NCBI GenBank assembly: GCA_943737045.1
Contig: CALSFV010000280.1
Coordinates: 186,001 to 250,000 of the forward strand
Origin: Parapristionchus giblindavisi
Taxonomy: Eukaryota; Nematoda; Chromadorea; Rhabditida; Diplogasteridae
Direction of reading: 5' to 3'
Length of the DNA: 64,000 nucleotides
The position numbers and the translations under genes were made by a program. This document shows positions 51,028-62,323 of the stretch, piece by piece; position 1 is the stretch's first letter, and every line of letters starts with the position of its first letter. Under the pieces are notes generated by a model that was not told where the DNA came from, made no database searches, and saw nothing but the letters and a program-made list of their open reading frames with translations.

Positions 51028-51148
51028 ACTGTCTCTGGATCCTCTGCAATTATCCGAGAAAATCTTTCGCCTTTTACTAAAGATTTCCGTGCAGAGGATC
51101 AAACTATGAGTATTACTCATTTTTTGGAATCCCCTCGAAAGAGCGGGA
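51028..51148 (+). ncRNA. U5: U5 snRNA gene, copy 28
   Basis: A4G as in the previous copy, otherwise consensus. Confidence 0.93.
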
Positions 51149-51906
51149 TAATAAATTGGAAAAAGGAAATCTAAGAAACAGTTTTATAATTCATAAAACT
51201 GTTTCTTAGAAAGCGAATGAGCGAAGTTTTCGACACCTCGGCTCTGTTTGGCATTATAAGGATCAAAGATCAGATCAGAATGTTGTTGAAAGATCAGAAT
51301 GTTGTCGTTAGGATAAAATTATTATTATTATTATTATTATTATTATTTTAATTTAATAATTCAAGTTTTTTCTCCCATTGGTAGACAATCTCTTCATCTC
51401 TTTATTTCAGGCGCGAAAAAGTCAGTTACAAATGAAATCTAAATTTACAAGTAAGACCGGAAGAATCAATCAATAAACCAACCGAATAAATCAATAAGTG
51501 AACGGAATCAATCGATAACTGATTGTGAGGAATGATTAATAAGGCAATGTACAAATGGATATATGAACATATTAGTTGATGGACGTTATTTTTACAAGAT
51601 CATACAAGCGAATGAGTGAAATTTTGATCCCTCGACTCTGTTTGACAGAATAAGGATCAAAGATCAAAGATCAAATTTCATTTGCCAATTTCTGAAAAGA
51701 AAAGAAATTATTTTCAACAGTTTTATGATGCATTAAACCGTTTCTTACAAAGCGAATGAGCGATATTTTTTATCCCTCTGCACTGGTTGACAGAATAAAG
51801 ATCAAAGATCAAAGATCAAAATTCATTTGTCAATTTCTCAATCTATACGTTTACTTTACTCGTGGTTAGTAGCGAATAGTCCCCAAGCTCGTACTCTCTC
51901 TATCTC

Positions 51907-52024
51907 GCTTACGACCATACCTCGTTGAGAACACGGCATCCCGTCCGATCTGCCAAGTTAAGCAACGGTGGGCCCAGTTAGTACTTGGATCGGAGACGGC
52001 TTGGGAATCCTGGGTGTTGTAAGC
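51907..52024 (+). rRNA. 5S: 5S rRNA gene, copy 35
   Basis: Consensus gene. A 5-bp TTTAC duplication lies in the upstream flank (GTTTACTTTACTCGTGG). It is the last gene with a type A flank on its 5' side. Confidence 0.98.
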
Positions 52025-52520
52025 ACTTTTGCATTTTTTTCAAAATATTTTTGACATTTTTTCCGATTTTCCAAGCCATATCCATATAACCTGTTGTTGT
52101 TTGTGCTACTTTTGAAGCGAAACTAAAAATATCTAGGGCATGATGGACAAATAACAGAGTTAGACACATTTTTTATAGCATTTTCTGAGATTTATAACTC
52201 AAATACAGTACTTTCATTTGGGTGTTTGTTGCTACAGTAATTAGTATCTTGATCTGTCAATACATGTACACACCATCATAAGTTTATTGATTGTATCGGA
52301 TTCTCGGAGTGATAAAAACGCAGAGATAAACTCGCGTGATTTCCATTCTTTTGTTGTAAATGAGGGACAAATTGAAATTGAATATATAATCACTTCTTGT
52401 CACATCACTACAACACCTACAGATATAATTGACTGATTAGAGATGACGAAAGGAGCGGCAACCAAACCCGTCTGACATGCGCCGCACAATCCAAATAGGC
52501 CACATCTGTCAGTAGGCAAC

Positions 52521-52641
52521 ACTATCTCTGGATCCTCTGCAATTATCCGAGAAAATCTTTCGCCTTTTACTAAAGATTTCCGTGCAGAGGATCAAACTAT
52601 GAGTATTACTCATTTTTTGGAATCCCCTCGAAAGAGCGGGA
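52521..52641 (+). ncRNA. U5: U5 snRNA gene, copy 29, at the A/B junction
   Basis: Consensus U5. The upstream sequence is type A (GTAGGCAAC) and the downstream sequence is type B (GGAAAACAGAAAACATTT). The switch between unit types therefore falls within or just after this gene, where the two types are identical. Confidence 0.94.
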
Positions 52642-52709
52642 TAATAAATTGGAAAACAGAAAACATTTATAACAGTTCTATAAGTCATCAATGCGTTTCT
52701 TAGAAAGCG

Positions 52710-52758
52710 AATGAGTGAAATTTTTGATCCCTCGGCTCTGTTTGACAGAGTAAGGATC
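52710..52758 (+). other. Sm-like motif followed by a hairpin in type B spacer
   Basis: GAAATTTTTGATC is followed by CTCTG-TTTGA-CAGAG nested inside GATCC...GGATC. The order resembles the 3' end of an Sm-class RNA. It is the type B form of the AAGCGAATGAG spacer module and recurs in each B unit. No upstream RNA body is recognised, so it may be fortuitous or a relic. Confidence 0.3.
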
Positions 52759-53071
52759 AAAGATCAGAATGCTGTTGTTAGGATAAAATTAGATTTATTA
52801 TTTTTTTAAATTCATAATTCAGGTTTTTTTGCATAAGACATCAATCTCTTTATTTCAGAATCAGTTGAAAAGTAATCGATGATAGCTCATCGTACACTTG
52901 TACGACTAAATTTACAAGTAAAACTGAAAAAATCAATGAATAAACGAACCGAATAAATCAATAAGTGAACGGAATCAATCGATAACTGAGGAATGATTAT
53001 TAAGGCAATGTATAAATGGATATATGGACATATTGGGTGATGGACGTTATTTTTACAAGATCATACAAGCG

Positions 53072-53225
53072 GATTTCATACGAGCGGAAGGAAGATCGGA
53101 TTTGTGAAATCGAAGACGCGCATATGAAGATCAACGTCGGTGTTCTGGGACTGTCGGAAGTAAGAAGAGCTTTTTCCCCATGCACATCAGAGTCCTACTC
53201 TTGATAAATGTGTTTTAAATCGTAA
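53072..53225 (+). mobile_element. 154-bp LINE-endonuclease-like fragment, B unit 36
   Basis: The fragment is absent from type A and is flanked by a 12-bp direct repeat, ATCATACAAGCG (53060-53071 and 53226-53237), consistent with a target-site duplication. It encodes the short stretch MKINVGVLGLSEVR (from 53124), which resembles the LGLSEVRW region of non-LTR retrotransposon endonucleases. The frame stops soon after and the Trp is replaced by Arg. The match is short and made from memory, so a chance likeness cannot be excluded. Confidence 0.45.
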
Positions 53226-53373
53226 ATCATACAAGCGAATGAGGGAAGTTTTCGATCCCTCGGCTCTATAAGGATCAAAGATCAAAGATCAAAATTTTTT
53301 GTCAATTTCTCAATCTATACGTTCACTGGTGGTGAGTAGCGAATAGTCCCCAAGCTCGCACACTCTCTATCTC

Positions 53374-53491
53374 GCTTACGACCATACCTCGTTGAGAACA
53401 CGGCATCCCGTCCGATCTGCCAAGTTAAGCAACGGCGGCCCCAGTTAGTACTTGGATCGGAGACGGCTTGGGAATCCTGGGTGTTGTAAGC
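53374..53491 (+). rRNA. 5S: 5S rRNA gene, copy 36 (variant)
   Basis: First type B gene. T63C and G66C (GGCGGCCCC) hit the box A and intermediate region, and no other copy has them. The 3' flank is the diverged B form (AAAATGTTCTAGAC). Confidence 0.95.
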
Positions 53492-53992
53492 ACTTTTGCA
53501 ATTTTTTTCAAAATGTTCTAGACATTTTTTTCGATTTTTTAGGCAATTTCAATTTAATTTGTTGCTGCTGGTGCTAGTTTTGAAGCGAAGCAAAAAATAT
53601 CTAAGGCATGATGGACAAATAACAGAGTTAGACACCTTTTTTATAACATTTTCTGAGCTTTATAACTCAAATACAGTACTTTCATGCGGGTCGTTGTGTG
53701 TTGCTACAGCAATTGGTGTATTGATCTATCAATACATGCACACACCATCATAAGTTTATTGATTGGATCGGATGTTCGGAGTGACAAAAACGCAGAGATA
53801 AACTCGCGTGATATCCATTCTTTTGCTGTAAATGAGGGAGAAATTGAAATTGAATATATAATCACTTCTTGTCAGATCACTACAACACCTACACATACAA
53901 TTGTTTGATTAGTGGTAAAGAAAGGAGCGGCAACCAAACCCGTCTGACATTGGCCGCGCAAACCAAATAGGTCACATCTGTCAGTAGTCAAT
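53492..53992 (+). other. Type B 5S-to-U5 spacer
   Basis: The spacer starts with a T-run terminator. It is diverged from type A over the first 150 bp and then becomes more similar towards U5. It reads one open frame of 74-85 codons in some units, which varies with the flank version and has no recognised similarity. The U5 upstream block is at 53920-53950. Confidence 0.55.
53920..53950 (+). promoter_or_regulatory. Probable U5 PSE, type B
   Basis: All 31 bases and the 73-bp spacing to U5 are the same as in type A, while the next bases already differ (TGGCCGCGC against GCGCCGCAC). Confidence 0.55.
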
Positions 53993-54113
53993 ACTATCTC
54001 TGGATCCTCTGCAATTATCCGAGAAAATCTTTCGCCTTTTACTAAAGATTTCCGTGCAGAGGATCAAACTATGAGTATTACTCATTTTTTGGAATCCCCT
54101 CGAAAGAGCGGGA
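53993..54113 (+). ncRNA. U5: U5 snRNA gene, copy 30
   Basis: Consensus U5, identical to type A although preceded by AGTCAAT instead of GGCAAC. Confidence 0.94.
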
Positions 54114-54845
54114 TAATAAATAGGAAAACAGAAAACATTTATAACAGTTCTATAATTCATCAATGCGTTTCTTAGAAAGCGAATGAGTGAAATTTTTGAT
54201 CCCTCGGCTCTGTTTGACAGAGTAAGGATCAAAGATCAGAATGCTGTTGTTAGGATAAAATTAGATTTATTATTTTTTTAAATTCATAATTCAGGTTTTT
54301 TTGCATAAGACATCAATCTCTTTATTTCAGAATCAGTTGAAAAGTAATCGATGATAGCTCATCATACACTTGTACGACTAAATTTACAAGTAAAACTGAA
54401 AAAATCAATGAATAAACGAACCGAATAAATCAATAAGTGAACGGAATCAATCGATAACTGAGGAATGATTATTAAGGCAATGTATAAATGGATATATGGA
54501 CATATTGGGTGATGGACGTTATTTTTACAAGATCATACAAGCGGATTTCATACGAGCGGAAGGAAGATCGGATTTGTGAAATCGAAGACGCGCATATGAA
54601 GATCAACGTCGGTGTTCTGGGACTGTCGGAAGTAAGAAGAGCTTTTTCCCCATGCACATCAGAGTCCTACTCTTGATAAATGTGTTTTAAATCGTAAATC
54701 ATACAAGCGAATGAGGGAAGTTTTCGATCCCTCGGCTCTATAAGGATCAAAGATCAAAGATCAAAATTTTTTGTCAATTTCTCAATCTATACGTTCACTG
54801 GTGGTGAGTAGCGAATAGTCCCCAAGCTCGCACACTCTCTATCTC
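54114..54845 (+). other. Type B U5-to-5S spacer
   Basis: The order is the Sm-like hairpin module, an AT-rich stretch without the ATT microsatellite, the 154-bp inserted fragment, then a single fused AAGCGAATGAG module and the conserved 5S upstream flank. The second module of type A is missing, as expected from recombination between direct repeats. No gene is supported. Confidence 0.55.
54544..54697 (+). mobile_element. LINE-endonuclease-like fragment, B unit 37
   Basis: Same 154-bp insertion with the 12-bp flanking repeat as in unit 36. Confidence 0.45.
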
Positions 54846-54963
54846 GCTTACGACCATACCTCGTTGAGAACACGGCATCCCGTCCGATCTGCCAAGTTAA
54901 GCAACGGTGGGCCCAGTTAGTACTTGGATCGGAGACGGCTTGTGAATCCTGGGTGTTGTAAGC
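54846..54963 (+). rRNA. 5S: 5S rRNA gene, copy 37
   Basis: G98T (GGCTTGTGAATCC), near the end of box C. The 3' flank (CAATTTTTTCAAATTATTT) is type A-like and matches that of split copy 34. Confidence 0.95.
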
Positions 54964-55463
54964 ACTTTTGCAATTTTTTCAAATTATTTTTGATATTTTT
55001 TCCGATTTTCCAAGCCATATCCATATAACCTGTTGCTGTTTGTGCTACTTATGAAGCGAAACTAAAAATATCTAGGGCATGATGGACAAATAACAGAGTT
55101 AGACACCTTTTTTATAGCATTATCTGAGCTTTATAACTCAAATACAGTACTTTCATGCGGGTCGTTGTGTGTTGCTACAGCAATTGGTGTGTTGATCTAT
55201 CAATACATGTACACACCATCATAAGTTTATTGATTGGATCGGATGTTCGGAGTGACAAAAACGCAGAGATAAACTCGCGTGATATCCATTCTTTTGCTGT
55301 AAATGAGGGAGAAATTGAAATTGAATATATAATCACTTCTTGTCAGATCACTACAACACCTACACATACAATTGTTTGATTAGTGGTAAAGAAAGGAGCG
55401 GCAACCAAACCCGTCTGACATTGGCCGCGCAAACCAAATAGGTCACATCTGTCAGTAGTCAAT

Positions 55464-55585
55464 ACTATCTCTGGATCCTCTGCAATTATCCGAGAAAATC
55501 TTTCGCCTTTTACTAAAGATTTCCGTGCAGAGGATCAAACTATGAGTATTACTCATTTTTTTGGAATCCCCTCGAAAGAGCGGGA
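55464..55585 (+). ncRNA. U5: U5 snRNA gene, copy 31 (long Sm site)
   Basis: Seven T in the Sm site, 122 nt, otherwise consensus. Confidence 0.92.
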
Positions 55586-56016
55586 TAATAAATAGGAAAA
55601 CAGAAAACATTTATAACAGTTCTATAATTCATCAATGCGTTTCTTAGAAAGCGAATGAGTGAAATTTTTGATCCCTCGGCTCTGTTTGACAGAGTAAGGA
55701 TCAAAGATCAGAATGCTGTTGTAAGGATAAAATTAGATTTATTATTTTTTTAAATTCATAATTCAGGTTTTTTTGCATAAGACATCAATCTCTTTATTTC
55801 AGAATCAGTTGAAAAGTAATCGATGATAGCTCATCATACACTTGTACGACTAAATTTACAAGTAAAACTGAAAAAAATCAATGAATAAACGAACCGAATA
55901 AATCAATAAGTGAACGGAATCAATCGATAACTGAGGAATGATTATTAAGGCAATGTATAAATGGATATATGGACATATTGGGTGATGGACGTTATTTTTA
56001 CAAGATCATACAAGCG

Positions 56017-56170
56017 GATTTCATACGAGCGGAAGGAAGATCGGATTTGTGAAATCGAAGACGCGCATATGAAGATCAACGTCGGTGTTCTGGGACTGTC
56101 GGAAGTAAGAAGAGCTTTTTCCCCATGCACATCAGAGTCCTACTCTTGATAAATGTGTTTTAAATCGTAA
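56017..56170 (+). mobile_element. LINE-endonuclease-like fragment, B unit 38
   Basis: Same 154-bp insertion at the same site. Confidence 0.45.
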
Positions 56171-56318
56171 ATCATACAAGCGAATGAGGGAAGTTTTCGA
56201 TCCCTCGGCTCTATAAGGATCAAAGATCAAAGATCAAAATTTTTTGTCAATTTCTCAATCTATACGTTCACTGGTGGTGAGTAGCGAATAGTCCCCAAGC
56301 TCGCACACTCTCTATCTC

Positions 56319-56436
56319 GCTTACGACCATACCTCGTTGAGAACACGGCATCCCGTCCGATCTGCCAAGTTAAGCAACGGTGGGCCCAGTTAGTACTTGG
56401 ATCGGAGACGGCTTGGGAATCCTGGGTGTTGTAAGC
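56319..56436 (+). rRNA. 5S: 5S rRNA gene, copy 38
   Basis: Consensus gene with the type A-like 3' flank. Confidence 0.98.
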
Positions 56437-56936
56437 ACTTTTGCAATTTTTTCAAATTATTTTTGATATTTTTTCCGATTTTCCAAGCCATATCCATATA
56501 ACCTGTTGCTGTTTGTGCTACTTATGAAGCGAAACTAAAAATATCTAGGGCATGATGGACAAATAACAGAGTTAGACACCTTTTTTATAGCATTATCTGA
56601 GCTTTATAACTCAAATACAGTACTTTCATGCGGGTCGTTGTGTGTTGCTACAGCAATTGGTGTGTTGATCTATCAATACATGTACACACCATCATAAGTT
56701 TATTGATTGGATCGGATGTTCGGAGTGACAAAAACGCAGAGATAAACTCGCGTGATATCCATTCTTTTGCTGTAAATGAGGGAGAAATTGAAATTGAATA
56801 TATAATCACTTCTTGTCAGATCACTACAACACCTACACATACAATTGTTTGATTAGTGGTAAAGAAAGGAGCGGCAACCAAACCCGTCTGACATTGGCCG
56901 GGCAAACCAAATAGGTCACATCTGTCAGTAGTCAAT

Positions 56937-57058
56937 ACTATCTCTGGATCCTCTGCAATTATCCGAGAAAATCTTTCGCCTTTTACTAAAGATTTCCGTG
57001 CAGAGGATCAAACTATGAGTATTACTCATTTTTTTGGAATCCCCTCGAAAGAGCGGGA
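56937..57058 (+). ncRNA. U5: U5 snRNA gene, copy 32 (long Sm site)
   Basis: Seven T in the Sm site as in the preceding copy. The flank has a private GGCCGGGCAAAC. Confidence 0.92.
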
Positions 57059-57488
57059 TAATAAATAGGAAAACAGAAAACATTTATAACAGTTCTATAA
57101 TTCATCAATGCGTTTCTTAGAAAGCGAATGAGTGAAATTTTTGATCCCTCGGCTCTGTTTGACAGAGTAAGGATCAAAGATCAGAATGCTGTTGTTAGGA
57201 TAAAATTAGATTTATTATTTTTTTAAATTCATAATTCAGGTTTTTTTGCATAAGACATCAATCTCTTTATTTCAGAATCAGTTGAAAAGTAATCGATGAT
57301 AGCTCATCATACACTTGTACGACTAAATTTACAAGTAAAACTGAAAAAATCAATGAATAAACGAACCGAATAAATCAATAAGTGAACGGAATCAATCGAT
57401 AACTGAGGAATGATTATTAAGGCAATGTATAAATGGATATATGGACATATTGGGTGATGGACGTTATTTTTACAAGATCATACAAGCG

Positions 57489-57642
57489 GATTTCATACGA
57501 GCGGAAGGAAGATCGGAATGGTGAAATCGAAGACGCGCATATGAAGATCAACGTCGGTGTTCTGGGACTGTCGGAAGTAAGAAGAGCTTTTTCCCCATGC
57601 ACATCAGAGTCCTACTCTTGATAAATGTGTTTTAAATCGTAA
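57489..57642 (+). mobile_element. LINE-endonuclease-like fragment, B unit 39
   Basis: Same insertion. Private change GATCGGAATGGTG in place of GATCGGATTTGTG. Confidence 0.45.
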
Positions 57643-57790
57643 ATCATACAAGCGAATGAGGGAAGTTTTCGATCCCTCGGCTCTATAAGGATCAAAGATC
57701 AAAGATCAAAATTTTTTGTCAATTTCTCAATCTATACGTTCACTCGTGGTGAGTAGCGAATAGTCCCCAAGCTCGCACACTCTCTATCTC

Positions 57791-57908
57791 GCTTACGACC
57801 ATACCTCGTTGAGAACACGGCATCCCGTCCGATCTGCCAAGTTAAGCAACGGTGGGCCCAGTTAGTACTTGGATCGGAGACGGCTTGGGAATCCTGGGTG
57901 TTGTAAGC
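57791..57908 (+). rRNA. 5S: 5S rRNA gene, copy 39
   Basis: Consensus gene with the type A-like 3' flank. The upstream flank has CACTCGTGG, as in type A. Confidence 0.98.
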
Positions 57909-58408
57909 ACTTTTGCAATTTTTTCAAATTATTTTTGATATTTTTTCCGATTTTCCAAGCCATATCCATATAACCTGTTGCTGTTTGTGCTACTTATGAA
58001 GCGAAACTAAAAATATCTAGGGCATGATGGACAAATAACAGAGTTAGACACCTTTTTTATAGCATTATCTGAGCTTTATAACTCAAATACAGTACTTTCA
58101 TGCGGGTCGTTGTGTGTTGCTACAGCAATTGGTGTGTTGATCTATCAATACATGTACACACCATCATAAGTTTATTGATTGGATCGGATGTTCGGAGTGA
58201 CAAAAACGCAGAGATAAACTCGCGTGATATCCATTCTTTTGCTGTAAATGAGGGAGAAATTGAAATTGAATATATAATCACTTCTTGTCAGATCACTACA
58301 ACACCTACACATACAATTGTTTGATTAGTGGTAAAGAAAGGAGCGGCAACCAAACCCGTCTGACATTGGCCGCGCAAACCAAATAGGTCACATCTGTCAG
58401 TAGTCAAT

Positions 58409-58529
58409 ACTATCTCTGGATCCTCTGCAATTATCCGAGAAAATCTTTCGCCTTTTACTAAAGATTTCCGTGCAGAGGATCAAACTATGAGTATTACTCA
58501 TTTTTTGGAATCCCCTCGAAAGAGCGGGA
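58409..58529 (+). ncRNA. U5: U5 snRNA gene, copy 33
   Basis: Consensus U5 with six T in the Sm site. Confidence 0.94.
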
Positions 58530-58959
58530 TAATAAATAGGAAAACAGAAAACATTTATAACAGTTCTATAATTCATCAATGCGTTTCTTAGAAAGCGAAT
58601 GAGTGAAATTTTTGATCCCTCGGCTCTGTTTGACAGAGTAAGGATCAAAGATCAGAATGCTGTTGTTAGGATAAAATTAGATTTATTATTTTTTTAAATT
58701 CATAATTCAGGTTTTTTTGCATAAGACATCAATCTCTTTATTTCAGAATCAGTTGAAAAGTAATCGATGATAGCTCATCATACACTTGTACGACTAAATT
58801 TACAAGTAAAACTGAAAAAATCAATGAATAAACGAACCGAATAAATCAATAAGTGAACGGAATCAATCGATAACTGAGGAATGATTATTAAGGCAATGTA
58901 TAAATGGATATATGGACATATTGGGTGATGGACGTTATTTTTACAAGATCATACAAGCG

Positions 58960-59113
58960 GATTTCATACGAGCGGAAGGAAGATCGGATTTGTGAAATCG
59001 AAGACGCGCATATGAAGATCAACGTCGGTGTTCTGGGACTGTCGGAAGTAAGAAGAGCTTTTTCCCCATGCACATCAGAGTCCTACTCTTGATAAATGTG
59101 TTTTAAATCGTAA
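58960..59113 (+). mobile_element. LINE-endonuclease-like fragment, B unit 40
   Basis: Same insertion at the same site. Confidence 0.45.
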
Positions 59114-59261
59114 ATCATACAAGCGAATGAGGGAAGTTTTCGATCCCTCGGCTCTATAAGGATCAAAGATCAAAGATCAAAATTTTTTGTCAATTTCTCA
59201 ATCTATACGTTCACTGGTGGTGAGTAGCGAATAGTCCCCAAGCTCGCACACTCTCTATCTC

Positions 59262-59379
59262 GCTTACGACCATACCTCGTTGAGAACACGGCATCCCGTC
59301 CGATCTGCCAAGTTAAGCAACGGTGGGCCCAGTTAGTACTTGGATCGGAGACGGCTTGGGAATCCTGGGTGTTGTAAGC
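59262..59379 (+). rRNA. 5S: 5S rRNA gene, copy 40
   Basis: Consensus gene with the diverged B 3' flank (AAAATGTTCTAGAC). Confidence 0.98.
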
Positions 59380-59880
59380 ACTTTTGCAATTTTTTTCAAA
59401 ATGTTCTAGACATTTTTTTCGATTTTTTAGGCAATTTCAATTTAATTTGTTGCTGCTGGTGCTAGTTTTGAAGCGAAGCAAAAAATATCTAAGGCATGAT
59501 GGACAAATAACAGAGTTATACACCTTTTTTATAACATTTTCTGAGCTTTATAACTCAAATACAGTACTTTCATGCGGGTCGTTGTGTGTTGCTACAGCAA
59601 TTGGTGTGTTGATCTATCAATACATGTACACACCATCATAAGTTTATTGATTGGATCGGATGTTCGGAGTGACAAAAACGCAGAGATAAACTCGCGTGAT
59701 ATCCATTCTTTTGCTGTAAATGAGGGAGAAATTGAAATTGAATATATAATCACTTCTTGTCAGATCACTACAACACCTACACATACAATTGTTTGATTAG
59801 TGGTAAAGAAAGGAGCGGCAACCAAACCCGTCTGACATTGGCCGCGCAAACCAAATAGGTCACATCTGTCAGTAGTCAAT

Positions 59881-60001
59881 ACTATCTCTGGATCCTCTGC
59901 AATTATCCGAGAAAATCTTTCGCCTTTTACTAAAGATTTCCGTGCAGAGGATCAAACTATGAGTATTACTCATTTTTTGGAATCCCCTCGAAAGAGCGGG
60001 A
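59881..60001 (+). ncRNA. U5: U5 snRNA gene, copy 34
   Basis: Consensus U5. Confidence 0.94.
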
Positions 60002-60431
60002 TAATAAATAGGAAAACAGAAAACATTTATAACAGTTCTATAATTCATCAATGCGTTTCTTAGAAAGCGAATGAGTGAAATTTTTGATCCCTCGGCTCTG
60101 TTTGACAGAGTAAGGATCAAAGATCAGAATGCTGTTGTTAGGATAAAATTAGATTTATTATTTTTTTAAATTCATAATTCAGGTTTTTTTGCATAAGACA
60201 TCAATCTCTTTATTTCAGAATCAGTTGAAAAGTAATCGATGATAGCTCATCATACACTTGTACGACTAAATTTACAAGTAAAACTGAAAAAATCAATGAA
60301 TAAACGAACCGAATAAATCAATAAGTGAACGGAATCAATCGATAACTGAGGAATGATTATTAAGGCAATGTATAAATGGATATATGGACATATTGGGTGA
60401 TGGACGTTATTTTTACAAGATCATACAAGCG

Positions 60432-60585
60432 GATTTCATACGAGCGGAAGGAAGATCGGATTTGTGAAATCGAAGACGCGCATATGAAGATCAACGTCGG
60501 TGTTCTGGGACTGTCGGAAGTAAGAAGAGCTTTTTCCCCATGCACATCAGAGTCCTACTCTTGATAAATGTGTTTTAAATCGTAA
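60432..60585 (+). mobile_element. LINE-endonuclease-like fragment, B unit 41
   Basis: Same insertion at the same site. Confidence 0.45.
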
Positions 60586-60733
60586 ATCATACAAGCGAAT
60601 GAGGGAAGTTTTCGATCCCTCGGCTCTATAAGGATCAAAGATCAAAGATCAAAATTTTTTGTCAATTTCTCAATCTATACGTTCACTGGTGGTGAGTAGC
60701 GAATAGTCCCCAAGCTCGCACACTCTCTATCTC

Positions 60734-60851
60734 GCTTACGACCATACCTCGTTGAGAACACGGCATCCCGTCCGATCTGCCAAGTTAAGCAACGGTGGGC
60801 CCAGTTAGTACTTGGATCGGAGACGGCTTGGGAATCCTGGGTGTTGTAAGC
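60734..60851 (+). rRNA. 5S: 5S rRNA gene, copy 41
   Basis: Consensus gene with the diverged B 3' flank. Confidence 0.98.
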
Positions 60852-61352
60852 ACTTTTGCAATTTTTTTCAAAATGTTCTAGACATTTTTTTCGATTTTTT
60901 AGGCAATTTCAATTTAATTTGTTGCTGCTGGTGCTAGTTTTGAAGCGAAGCAAAAAATATCTAAGGCATGATGGACAAATAACAGAGTTATACACCTTTT
61001 TTATAACATTTTCTGAGCTTTATAACTCAAATACAGTACTTTCATGCGGGTCGTTGTGTGTTGCTACAGCAATTGGTGTGTTGATCTATCAATACATGCA
61101 CACACCATCATAAGTTTATTGATTGGATCGGATGTTCGGAGTGACAAAAACGCAGAGATAAACTCGCGTGATATCCATTCTTTTGCTGTAAATGAGGGAG
61201 AAATTGAAATTGAATATATAATCACTTCTTGTCAGATCACTACAACACCTACACATACAATTGTTTGATTAGTGGTAAAGAAAGGAGCGGCAACCAAACC
61301 CGTCTGACATTGGCCGCGCAAACCAAATAGGTCACATCTGTCAGTAGTCAAT

Positions 61353-61473
61353 ACTATCTCTGGATCCTCTGCAATTATCCGAGAAAATCTTTCGCCTTTT
61401 ACTAAAGATTTCCGTGCAGAGGATCAAACTATGAGTATTACTCATTTTTTGGAATCCCCTCGAAAGAGCGGGA
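61353..61473 (+). ncRNA. U5: U5 snRNA gene, copy 35
   Basis: Consensus U5. Confidence 0.94.
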
Positions 61474-61903
61474 TAATAAATAGGAAAACAGAAAACATTT
61501 ATAACAGTTCTATAATTCATCAATGCGTTTCTTAGAAAGCGAATGAGTGAAATTTTTGATCCCTCGGCTCTGTTTGACAGAGTAAGGATCAAAGATCAGA
61601 ATGATGTTGTTAGGATAAAATTAGATTTATTATTTTTTTAAATTCATAATTCAGGTTTTTTTGCATAAGACATCAATCTCTTTATTTCAGAATCAGTTGA
61701 AAAGTAATCGATGATAGCTCATCATACACTTGTACGACTAAATTTACAAGTAAAACTGAAAAAATCAATGAATAAACAAACCGAATAAATCAATAAGTGA
61801 ACGGAATCAATCGATAACTGAGGAATGATTATTAAGGCAATGTATAAATGGATATATGGACATATTGGGTGATGGACGTTATTTTTACAAGATCATACAA
61901 GCG

Positions 61904-62057
61904 GATTTCATACGAGCGGAAGGAAGATCGGATTTGTGAAATCGAAGACGCGCATATGAAGATCAACGTCGGTGTTCTGGGACTGTCGGAAGTAAGAAGA
62001 GCTTTTTCCCCATGCACATCAGAGTCCTACTCTTGATAAATGTGTTTTAAATCGTAA
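61904..62057 (+). mobile_element. LINE-endonuclease-like fragment, B unit 42
   Basis: Same insertion at the same site. Confidence 0.45.
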
Positions 62058-62205
62058 ATCATACAAGCGAATGAGGGAAGTTTTCGATCCCTCGGCTCTA
62101 TAAGGATCAAAGATCAAAGATCAAAATTTTTTGTCAATTTCTCAATCTATACGTTCACTCGTGGTGAGTAGCGAATAGTCCCCAAGCTCGCACACTCTCT
62201 ATCTC

Positions 62206-62323
62206 GCTTACGACCATACCTCGTTGAGAACACGGCATCCCGTCCGATCTGCCAAGTTAAGCAACGGTGGGCCCAGTTAGTACTTGGATCGGAGACGGCT
62301 TGGGAATCCTGGGTGTTGTAAGC
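62206..62323 (+). rRNA. 5S: 5S rRNA gene, copy 42
   Basis: Consensus gene with the type A-like 3' flank and the CACTCGTGG upstream form. Confidence 0.98.

Larger units (their letters stand above)
1..52641 (+). repeat. Type A 5S-U5 tandem array
   Basis: Thirty-five head-to-tail units carry a 5S rRNA gene. The common period is 1485 bp (copies 4 to 7 and 8 to 17 are spaced exactly so). Other periods are 1468-1469, 1483, 1488, 1491, 1494 and 1497 bp. Small differences come mostly from the ATT microsatellite (9 to 13 repeats) and from presence or absence of a second 'GAATGTTGTTGAAAGATCA' segment just before it. Neighbouring units share private variants, which indicates amplification by unequal crossing-over or conversion. 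Insertions and one deletion block are listed separately. The type A pattern ends inside or just after the U5 gene at 52,521-52,641. Confidence 0.95.

Noticed and set aside
654..52169. 63-70 codon minus-strand frames recurring after 5S
   Set aside because: They overlap the 3' half of 5S in antisense and then AT-rich spacer, and the C-terminus changes with single-base indels between units.
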